From: DATFWK01 sp035259345
GTDB lineage: Bacteria > Actinomycetota > Thermoleophilia > Miltoncostaeales > Miltoncostaeaceae
Assembly: GCA_035259345.1 (NCBI GenBank)
Contig: DATFWK010000188.1
Coordinates: 1-15,204, forward strand
Direction of reading: 5' to 3'
Length of the DNA stretch: 15,204 bases
The position numbers and the translations under genes were made by a program. Position 1 is the first letter of the stretch. Each line of letters begins with the position of its first letter. The notes beneath the pieces are model-generated. The model was not told where the DNA came from, made no database searches, and saw nothing but the letters and a program-made list of their open reading frames with translations. Positions 5,571 through 11,687 of the stretch are shown here, one piece after another.

Positions 5571-7121
5571 GTGAGCGATCTCGCGAGGCCGTCGGGGAGG
5601 CCGCCGGGGGGCGGCGCGGCGCTCGCGCGCCCCTCGCTCCGGTACCGGAGCGCCGCCGGCCGCTGGGTGATCGCGGCAACCGTGCTCGGGTCGGGCATGG
5701 CCTCGCTCGACGGGACGGTGGTGGGCATCGCGCTGCCGGCGATCGGCAAGGACTTCGACGCCTCGTTCTCGAGCCTGCAGTGGACGATCAACGCGTACAC
5801 CCTCACGCTCGCCGGGTTCCTGCTGCTCGGCGGGTCGCTCGGGGACCACTACGGACGCCGTCGTGTCTTCACCGTCGGCGTCGTCTGGTTCGGGGCCGCG
5901 TCCCTCCTCTGCGCGGTCGCGCCCGACGTCGAGATGCTCATCCTCGGCCGGGCGCTCACGGGCGTCGGAGCGGCGCTGGTCACCCCGGGCAGCCTCGCCA
6001 TCCTCGAGGCGAGCTTCGCCCCCGACGACCAGAGCGCGGCCGTCGGCGCCTGGTCGGGTCTCGGCGGCGTGGCGTCGGCCCTCGGGCCGTTCCTCGGGGG
6101 CTGGCTCATCGCCGCCGCCAGCTGGCGGTTCATCTTCCTCCTGAACCTCCCGCTCGCCGCCGTCACGCTGTGGATCTCAGCCCGTCACGTCCCCGAGAGC
6201 CGCGACCCCGGCGTGCAGGGGCAGGCGCTCGATCTGCGCGGGTCGGCCCTCATCGCCGCGAGCCTGGCCGGCATCACCTACGCGCTGACCGAGGGCCCGA
6301 AGGGCGGATGGGGCTCCCCGGCGGTGGTCGCCCTCGGGGTGCTGGGCGTCGTCGCCCTGATCGCGTTCCTGTGGGTCGAGCGGAGCAGCCGCCATCCCAT
6401 GGTCCCCCTATCCATGTTCCGGTCGGTTCCGTTCAGCGCGATGAACCTGGTCACGTTCCTCGTCTACGCGGCGCTCGGCGCGGCGTTCTTCCTGATCCCG
6501 ATCCAGCTTCAGATCTCGCTCGGCTACACGCCCCTCGAGGCCGGCGCGGCGCTCATCCCGCTCACCGTCCTCTCCCTGATGTTCTCGGCGCGGGCCGGCA
6601 GGCTGGCCCATCGCATCGGGCCCCGGATCCCGGTGACGCTCGGCGCCCTCGTCTCCGCGATCGGCCTCCTGCTCATCGCCGGCATCGACTCGGGGTCGAC
6701 CTTCCTCGGCGGCGTGCTCCCGGGCGTGATCGTCCTCGGCATCGGCCTGTCCCTGGCCGTCGCGCCGCTGACCTCGACCGTGCTCGAGGCGGGCGGCGTC
6801 GAGCACGCCGGCATCTCCTCGGCCATCAACGTCGACATCGCGCGGATCGCCGGCCTCCTCGCCGTCGCGCTGATCCCTGCGGCGGCGGGCATCTCCGGCG
6901 GGAACTACGAGAGCGCCGCGGACCTCACCGACGGCTTCCGGACCGGCCTGCTCATCTGCGCGGGCCTCAGCGCCCTGGGAAGCCTGCTGGCCTTCGTCAC
7001 GGTCCGCCGGGCCGCGCCGCCTCCGGCCGGCGTCGAGCCGGCGCCGGTGGCGTTCTGCCCGGTGACCGGCCCGCCGCTCGGCGGCAAGCCGGCCGGGAGT
7101 GGGCAGCCTGCTACGGCGTGA
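5571..7121 (+). CDS. MFS transporter, DHA2 (EmrB/QacA) drug:H+ antiporter type
   Basis: A 516-residue membrane protein with about 14 hydrophobic segments, the DHA2 pattern. Motif D1 is SLDGTVVGIALPAI (D47), motif A is GGSLGDHYGRRRVF (about 87-100) between helices 2 and 3, and motif C is GGVASALGPFLGG (about 165-177), the antiporter motif of exporters. SWRFIFLLNLP follows. It probably uses the proton gradient to expel a hydrophobic or cationic compound; the substrate cannot be told. The chosen start is the GTG at 5571. GAGGTGATC at 5551-5559 matches the 16S 3' end over 9 nt but lies farther away than usual, so translation may depend on ribosomes finishing DUF1003. The 3' end overlaps the convergent small gene by 11 bp. 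Confidence 0.9.
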   Translation: MSDLARPSGRPPGGGAALARPSLRYRSAAGRWVIAATVLGSGMASLDGTVVGIALPAIGKDFDASFSSLQWTINAYTLTLAGFLLLGGSLGDHYGRRRVFTVGVVWFGAASLLCAVAPDVEMLILGRALTGVGAALVTPGSLAILEASFAPDDQSAAVGAWSGLGGVASALGPFLGGWLIAAASWRFIFLLNLPLAAVTLWISARHVPESRDPGVQGQALDLRGSALIAASLAGITYALTEGPKGGWGSPAVVALGVLGVVALIAFLWVERSSRHPMVPLSMFRSVPFSAMNLVTFLVYAALGAAFFLIPIQLQISLGYTPLEAGAALIPLTVLSLMFSARAGRLAHRIGPRIPVTLGALVSAIGLLLIAGIDSGSTFLGGVLPGVIVLGIGLSLAVAPLTSTVLEAGGVEHAGISSAINVDIARIAGLLAVALIPAAAGISGGNYESAADLTDGFRTGLLICAGLSALGSLLAFVTVRRAAPPPAGVEPAPVAFCPVTGPPLGGKPAGSGQPATA

Positions 7122-7416
7122 TCACGTCGTGCAGCTCGTAGGTGTACTCGCGCATCGGGGGGCCGGCCTCAGGGTCGCCTCCCATCACTTCCTTGAGGAC
7201 CGGCATCAGCCGCTTGTCGCGGAACGCGTTCCAGGCGGCCTCCGATTCCCACACGTCCATGATCCGGAAGGTGTCGCCGGCGAACCCGGCGGTGTGGACG
7301 ATCAGGCCGGCCGGTGGGTCGGAGTCCCCGCCGACGCGCCTTGCGATCTCGTCGTAGTTCGCGGTGCTGCGATCGCCCGCGGGGACGTCGAACTCCTGGA
7401 CGTACACGATGGCCAT
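7111..7416 (-). CDS. Small dimeric alpha/beta-barrel (ABM/Dabb-like) protein
   Basis: A 101-residue protein. Its pattern fits a ferredoxin-like dimeric alpha/beta barrel, as in antibiotic-biosynthesis monooxygenase-like proteins: strand IVYVQEFDV, helix NYDEIARRV, strand GLIVHTAGFAGDTFRIMDVWES, helix EAAWNAFRDKRLMPVLKEVMG, strand EYTYELHDVI. The DVWES-x-x-x-W/F turn is common in these proteins. Members range from heme-degrading enzymes to proteins of no known activity, so no reaction is claimed. The frame is open upstream, but the ATG at 7416 has GAGGAGG 5 nt before it and begins the conserved strand. Its stop lies inside the end of the MFS gene. Confidence 0.75.
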   Translation of the reverse strand: MAIVYVQEFDVPAGDRSTANYDEIARRVGGDSDPPAGLIVHTAGFAGDTFRIMDVWESEAAWNAFRDKRLMPVLKEVMGGDPEAGPPMREYTYELHDVITP

Positions 7417-7513
7417 CTCCGCCTCCTCATGTCGGGGATCCGATGGTAGTCGCGGCCGCCGGGCCGCCGTCAAGGCCCGTCCGCCGGACTCGGAGGTCGG
7501 CGCCCCGCTCGCC

Positions 7514-7528
7514 TACGCTCTGCACATG
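7514..7528 (+). promoter_or_regulatory. Probable -10 element and leaderless start of the P-type ATPase
   Basis: TACGCT (7514-7519) fits the actinobacterial -10 form TAnnnT and ends 6 nt before the ATG at 7526. No ribosome site precedes the ATG. The 15-mer TACGCTCTGCACATG matches the one at the stress-protein start (10004-10018) at 12 of 15 positions with identical spacing. Confidence 0.5.
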
Positions 7529-9940
7529 TCCGTGAGCCGCAGCGACCGCCCGGGGGCCGCCGAGGCGCCCGCCGCCGGCGTGCTCGGGCTCACCGAAGAG
7601 GAGGCGCGCAGGCGGCTCGAGGAGGAGCCGCCGAAGCCGCCGGCCCGGGGCAGCCGCAGCGTCTGGGACATCGTCTGGTCCAACACGGCGACCGTCTTCA
7701 ACCTCATCCTCGGCGGGCTGCTGGTGCTGATCCTGGCCGTCGGCAGCTGGAAGGACGGCCTCTTCGGCTTCGTGATCATCGCCAACACCGCGATCGGCAT
7801 CGTCCAGGAGCTTCGGGCCAAGCGGACGCTCGACCGCCTCGCGCTCCTCGTCCAGCCGCGGGCCCGGGTCTGGCGGGACGGGGTCATCCGCGAGCTCCCC
7901 CCGGAGGAGCTGGTCGTCGGGGATGCGGTGCACATCGAGCCTGGCGACCAGGTCGTCGCCGACGGCGAGGTCCTGACCTCCCGGGGCCTCACGCTCGACG
8001 AGTCCATCCTCACCGGGGAGTCCGACGCGATCGCCCGCTTCCCGGGCGACGAGGTGCACTCGGGCGCGGCCTGCGTGGCCGGCTCCGGCGACATGCTGGT
8101 GACGGCCGTCGGCGGCGACCGCTACGCCGAGCAGCTGGCCGCCGAGGCCCGCGGCACGCGGGCGGTGCTCAGCCCGCTGCAGCTCGACATCAACCGGATC
8201 CTGCGCGGCACCGTCCTGCTGATGGTGCCGTTGGCCGTGCTGCTCGTCACCTCGCTCCTGATCCGCGAGACGGCGCTCCTGACCGGCGTGCAGACCATCG
8301 TCGCCGCCCTCGTCCCGCTCGTGCCCGAGGGGCTCGTGCTGCTCGCCTCGCTCACGTTCGCGGTCGCCGCCGTGCGGCTGGCGCGGCTCGGCGCGCTGGC
8401 CCAGCGCCTGAACTCGATCGAGAGCCTGGCGAGCGTGGACACGATCTGCCTCGACAAGACCGGCACGCTCACCGACGAGCGCCCCCGCCTCGTCGGCCTG
8501 GTTCCGGCGGACGGGCACTCGGAGGACGGCCTCGGCGACGCGCTCGGTGCGCTCGCGGCGAGCGCCGGCACGAGGAACGCGACGTTCCAGGCGGTCCAGG
8601 ACGGGCTCGCGCGTTCCCCGCGGGCGGTGCTGACCGAGGTGCCGTTCTCCTCGGCACGCAAGTGGAGCGGCGCGACGTTGGAGGGCGTGGGCACGGTGGT
8701 GGCCGGCGCGCCGGACATCCTCGAGGCGGCCGGCGTGCCCCTGTACGAGGGCCTGCGGAGCGCGGTCGCCGAGCACGCGGCCGACGGGAGGCGCGTGATC
8801 CTCGTCGCCGCCGGCGACGCGCAGCTGGTGGAAGACGGCGGGCTGCCGGACGGGCTCTCGCCCCTCGGCCTGGCCCTGCTCGCGGAGGGCATCAGGGACG
8901 ACTCCATCGAGACGATCGCGTTCCTCCGCCGGCAGGGGGTGCGCATCAGGATCATCTCCGGGGACGCGGTCGAGACGGTCAGCGCGGTCGCCCGCGCCTG
9001 CGGCGTCCCGGACGCCGATCGGGCGATCGCCGGCCCGGACCTCACGGACGACCCTGAGGAGCTGGCGCGGGTGGCCGAGCGCACGGTCGTGTTCGGGCGC
9101 GTCGTCCCCGAGCAGAAGCGCAGCCTCATCGCGGCGATGACCCGGGACGGCCGCTACGTGGCGATGGTCGGGGACGGGGTGAACGACGTGCTCGCGCTCA
9201 AGGAGGCGCGCCTGGCGGTCGCGATGGGCGGCGGGAGCCAGATGGCGAAGGGTGTCGCCGACCTGGTGCTCCTGCGCGGGGGCTTCGCCACGGTGCCGCC
9301 GGCCATCGCCGAGGGCCGGCGGATCCTGCGCAACACCCACCGCGTCGCCAAGCTGTTCGTCTCCAAGACGGTCTACGCGGCGGCGCTGCTGGCCACCATC
9401 GGGCTCGCCCCGATCGCGTTCCCGTTCCTGCCCCGGCACCTCTCGGTGACCTCGTCCCTCACGATCGGCATCCCGGCGTTCTTCCTGGCACTCGCCCCGA
9501 GCACGGGCCCGGTCGAGAAGGGACGGGACTTCATGCGCAGCCTGCTCTCTTTCGCGATCCCGGCCGGGCTCACGACCGCGGCGGCGATCGGCGCCGCGTA
9601 CCTGATCGTGCGCGGCCCGCTCGACGAGGCCGTCGTCGAGGGGCGCACCGCGGCGGTCCTGGTCGCGACGGCGATGGGGCTGGGCATCGTCGTGCTGCTC
9701 GAGCGGGAGTCGGGCCGGGTGCGCTGGTGGGTGTGGGCGATGGTCGGTGGGTTCGCGCTCGCCCTGACACTGGGCCTGCGGGTGCCGTGGCTTCGGAACT
9801 TCTTCGAGGTGGCCTGGCCGAGCGGCGATGTCTGGGTGGTGACGGCGCTCTCCGCGGCCGCCGGGCTGGCCGTGCTCGTGCTCGTCCTGCGGGCCGAGCG
9901 GTGGCGGAATCGCGCCTGCCGGGAGGCCGACCGGAGCTGA
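7526..9940 (+). CDS. ctpE: CtpE-like cation-transporting P-type ATPase
   Basis: An 804-residue P-type ATPase. The actuator domain has LTGES (T163-S166). The membrane motif is VPEGLVLL (P267-L270), the form seen in the mycobacterial CtpE group instead of the CPx motif of heavy-metal pumps. The phosphorylation site is DKTGTLTDE (D310) and the hinge motif is MVGDGVNDVLALK (D550, D554). The nucleotide domain has VVAGAPD, where the lysine of the usual KGAP is missing, as I recall for CtpE relatives. Two helices precede the actuator and about six follow the hinge. Mycobacterial CtpE has been linked to calcium uptake; the ion here is inferred. I chose the ATG at 7526, not an upstream start, because the N-terminus GLTEEEARRRL follows closely and a -10 lies immediately upstream. 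Confidence 0.9.
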   Translation: MSVSRSDRPGAAEAPAAGVLGLTEEEARRRLEEEPPKPPARGSRSVWDIVWSNTATVFNLILGGLLVLILAVGSWKDGLFGFVIIANTAIGIVQELRAKRTLDRLALLVQPRARVWRDGVIRELPPEELVVGDAVHIEPGDQVVADGEVLTSRGLTLDESILTGESDAIARFPGDEVHSGAACVAGSGDMLVTAVGGDRYAEQLAAEARGTRAVLSPLQLDINRILRGTVLLMVPLAVLLVTSLLIRETALLTGVQTIVAALVPLVPEGLVLLASLTFAVAAVRLARLGALAQRLNSIESLASVDTICLDKTGTLTDERPRLVGLVPADGHSEDGLGDALGALAASAGTRNATFQAVQDGLARSPRAVLTEVPFSSARKWSGATLEGVGTVVAGAPDILEAAGVPLYEGLRSAVAEHAADGRRVILVAAGDAQLVEDGGLPDGLSPLGLALLAEGIRDDSIETIAFLRRQGVRIRIISGDAVETVSAVARACGVPDADRAIAGPDLTDDPEELARVAERTVVFGRVVPEQKRSLIAAMTRDGRYVAMVGDGVNDVLALKEARLAVAMGGGSQMAKGVADLVLLRGGFATVPPAIAEGRRILRNTHRVAKLFVSKTVYAAALLATIGLAPIAFPFLPRHLSVTSSLTIGIPAFFLALAPSTGPVEKGRDFMRSLLSFAIPAGLTTAAAIGAAYLIVRGPLDEAVVEGRTAAVLVATAMGLGIVVLLERESGRVRWWVWAMVGGFALALTLGLRVPWLRNFFEVAWPSGDVWVVTALSAAAGLAVLVLVLRAERWRNRACREADRS

Positions 9941-10003
9941 CACCGCGGGTTCCGCGCACCCGTCGCGCGGGGTTCCACGGATGTGGCGGCCCGCCGGGTG
10001 CCC

Positions 10004-10018
10004 GACGCTGTGCCCATG
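10004..10018 (+). promoter_or_regulatory. Shared leaderless start element before the universal stress protein
   Basis: GACGCTGTGCCCATG mirrors TACGCTCTGCACATG at the ATPase start. The putative -10 (GACGCT) ends 6 nt before the ATG and there is no ribosome site. The first base is G instead of T, so it is a weaker TAnnnT match. The rest of the 75-bp gap shows no clear terminator. Confidence 0.4.
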
Positions 10019-10492
10019 AGCGCTTACCGGCACATCGCATGCTGCATCGACGACTCGGGTGCGTCGTCGAGGGCCCTGGCGGAGGCGGTGCGCCTCCGCT
10101 CGTTCGGCCCCGGGCGCCTGAGCATCGTCCACGTCGCCCCCTACCCGCGCGCGTTCGCGAGCGGGCCGGGCGCGATGGTCGTCGACTGCTTCTCGCTCGT
10201 GGAGTCCGCGCGCGACTGGCTCGAGCAGCGCGCCGCGATGGTTCCCGGGAGCGACCCGGTCCTGCTCGAGGGGCCGCCCCCGGGCGTCGTCTGCGAATGG
10301 GCAGAGGGTGAGGCTGTTGACCTGCTCGTCGCCGGCACGCACCGGGGGCCGGTCCAGCGCGTGCTCCTCGGAAGCTTCGCCGGGCACCTGGTGCGCCACG
10401 CGCCGTGCCCGGTGCTGCTCGTCCGCCCCGCCGCCGCGGACAAGCGGTGGGACGAGGTGGCCGTGCCGGACTCGATCGGAGCGCCGCGATGA
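10016..10492 (+). CDS. Universal stress protein (UspA-family) domain protein
   Basis: A 158-residue single USP domain. The N-terminal strand and turn HIACCIDDSGASSRALAEAVRL match the family start. The C-terminal nucleotide-binding stretch is AGTHRGPVQRVLLGSFAGHLVRHAPCPVLLVRP (about 106-138). The usual ATP motif is G-2X-G-9X-G-S/T; here the spacing is altered (G107, G111, G119-S120, one residue short), so ATP binding is uncertain. An extra pair of cysteines (C9, C10) sits in the first strand. USP proteins help survival under stress or hypoxia. It lies between a cation ATPase and a CBS-GTPase plus phosphoketolase/acetate kinase, hinting at a role under low oxygen or energy limitation. Its stop overlaps a following ATG (ATGA). 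Confidence 0.85.
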   Translation: MSAYRHIACCIDDSGASSRALAEAVRLRSFGPGRLSIVHVAPYPRAFASGPGAMVVDCFSLVESARDWLEQRAAMVPGSDPVLLEGPPPGVVCEWAEGEAVDLLVAGTHRGPVQRVLLGSFAGHLVRHAPCPVLLVRPAAADKRWDEVAVPDSIGAPR

Positions 10493-10677
10493 GCGCTCCG
10501 CGCCCCCTGCAAGGCCGCGATCTGGGACACGTCGCCGCGCTGCTCGACCGACTGGAGGTCGGGCCCCACCGGCGCTGCGCCGTCCCAGGGTGCCTCCATC
10601 GCCCGGCCCCCATGGGACCCCGCCGGGCGATGGGGGCCTCGTCCGGGCCCGGCGCCGGCGCCACCGCCACGCGATGA
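10489..10677 (+). CDS. Possible 62-residue small protein, ATGA-coupled to the stress protein gene
   Basis: The ORF starts in an ATGA overlap with the stress protein stop. Its first half reads as a plausible small protein (GRDLGHVAALLDRLEVGPHRRCAVPGCLHR, with C-x4-C and two histidines nearby). Its second half is low-complexity and encoded across a strong inverted repeat (10592-10637). No relative is recognised. The coupling and C/H pattern argue for a gene; the hairpin and odd C-terminus argue against. The region could instead be an untranslated spacer before the CBS-GTPase. Confidence 0.35.
   Translation: MSAPRPLQGRDLGHVAALLDRLEVGPHRRCAVPGCLHRPAPMGPRRAMGASSGPGAGATATR
10592..10637. repeat. 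16-bp inverted repeat / strong hairpin between stress protein and CBS-GTPase genes
   Basis: The arms 10592-10607 (GCCTCCATCGCCCGGC) and 10622-10637 (GCCGGGCGATGGGGGC) pair over 16 positions with a single G-U, around a 14-nt loop. The inner 12 bp are perfect. No T-run follows, so it is not a textbook terminator. In a transcript it would be very stable and could stabilise, process or attenuate the message ahead of the CBS-GTPase gene 65 nt downstream. Confidence 0.75.
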
Positions 10678-10702
10678 CCGACGCACTTCGAAGGGAGCAG
10701 CC

Positions 10703-11611
10703 ATGAAGACCGGCGACGTGATGACGCCCCGTCCGCTCGTCGCGAGCCCCGGCGAGCGCCCGCGCGAGATCCAGCGCCTCATGGAGGCGGCGAAGGTCCA
10801 CCACATCCCGCTGGTGGACGACGGGCGTGTGGTCGGCCTCTGGGTCGCGACGCGGGAGGGGCCGCTCGTGCTGCTCGGCCCCGAGCAGGTCCACGAGACG
10901 ACGCCCGACGTCGACGCCGAGGCGACGATGAGCGCCCTCCTCGGCGACCACGAGGCGGCCGTGGTCTGGGACGAGTCCGGCGAGCCCGCCGGCGTGGTCA
11001 CCCGGACGGACGCGCTGAACGTCCTGCGCTCCGCCTTCACCCAGGGCCTCGGCCGGCGGACCCTGCGACCGGTCGTGCTGCGCCTGATCGGCCCCGCGGG
11101 AGCCGGCAAGACGACGCTCCTCGTCCGCACGGTGGAGCGCATGCGCGGCTTCCGAGTCGGCGTGATCCAGGGGAATGCCCCTGCGGCCGGCGAGCCCGGT
11201 GAGCGGACGCTCGCGGGAGCGCCGCTGGTCGATGCCCCGAACGCCCACTTCCGCAAGGGCTTCCACGAGGCCCTCCGCCAGATGGCTGGCGTCGAGCTCG
11301 TCGCCGTCGAGGACCGCGACGGCCCGCCCGTCCTGTCCGACCGCGGCCTGGGCGAGACGGTCCGGGTGCTCGTCGTGACGCCGGCCGACGCCCTGGAGAT
11401 CCCCGAGGACAGCCTCGCCGAGGCGGACGCCGTCGTCGTCACCAAGCTCGACCGGGCGCCGCCGGAGCTCGCCCCGGAGCGCCTGGCGCGGGACCTCTGC
11501 CGCCGCCACCCCGGCCTCCTGGTGGTCGGCGTCGCGGCCGGGATCGACGACCGCGGGCTCGACGACTGGCAGCACTGGCTCGAGGGCAAGATCCTCTCGC
11601 GCCGGCCGTGA
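10703..11611 (+). CDS. Fusion of two CBS domains with a HypB/UreG-like SIMIBI GTPase
   Basis: A 302-residue protein. Residues 1-~112 are two CBS motifs (GDVMTPRPLVASPGE...VHHIPLVDDGRVVGLWV, then DEATMSALLG...EPAGVVTRTDAL), a module that usually senses adenine nucleotides. Residues ~122-302 are a P-loop GTPase: GPAGAGKTT (130-138), GVIQGN, VELVAVEDRDG, GLGETVRVLVV and VTKLD (T247-D250). The order and spacing match HypB/UreG, nickel-insertase GTPases. The positions where HypB has metal-binding cysteines hold other residues (VDAPNAHF at 176-183; DGPPVL where HypB has NLVCP), so nickel delivery is doubtful, and no hydrogenase or urease genes are visible. AAGGGAG lies 5 nt before the ATG. It sits 76 bp upstream of phosphoketolase. 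It may be an energy-sensing regulator; its target is unknown. Confidence 0.85.
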   Translation: MKTGDVMTPRPLVASPGERPREIQRLMEAAKVHHIPLVDDGRVVGLWVATREGPLVLLGPEQVHETTPDVDAEATMSALLGDHEAAVVWDESGEPAGVVTRTDALNVLRSAFTQGLGRRTLRPVVLRLIGPAGAGKTTLLVRTVERMRGFRVGVIQGNAPAAGEPGERTLAGAPLVDAPNAHFRKGFHEALRQMAGVELVAVEDRDGPPVLSDRGLGETVRVLVVTPADALEIPEDSLAEADAVVVTKLDRAPPELAPERLARDLCRRHPGLLVVGVAAGIDDRGLDDWQHWLEGKILSRRP

Positions 11612-11687
11612 GCCGCCGCCGCCGCCCGGCGGGCGCCCCGCGAAGCGGCTGACCCTCGCCGGCGGGCCGCGCCCAGGTGGATCCTGT

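Noticed and set aside
7364..7525. Extended N-terminus for the P-type ATPase
   Set aside because: It would overlap the start of the divergent small gene, its sequence is not like the family, and a -10 element sits right before the ATG at 7526.
9941..10003. Possible terminator after the P-type ATPase
   Set aside because: CGGGT/ACCCG gives only a 5-bp stem with no T-run, too weak to call.
11612..11687. GC-rich spacer before phosphoketolase as a terminator
   Set aside because: Only short, imperfect pairing is visible and there is no T-run; it contains just the AGGTGG ribosome site.
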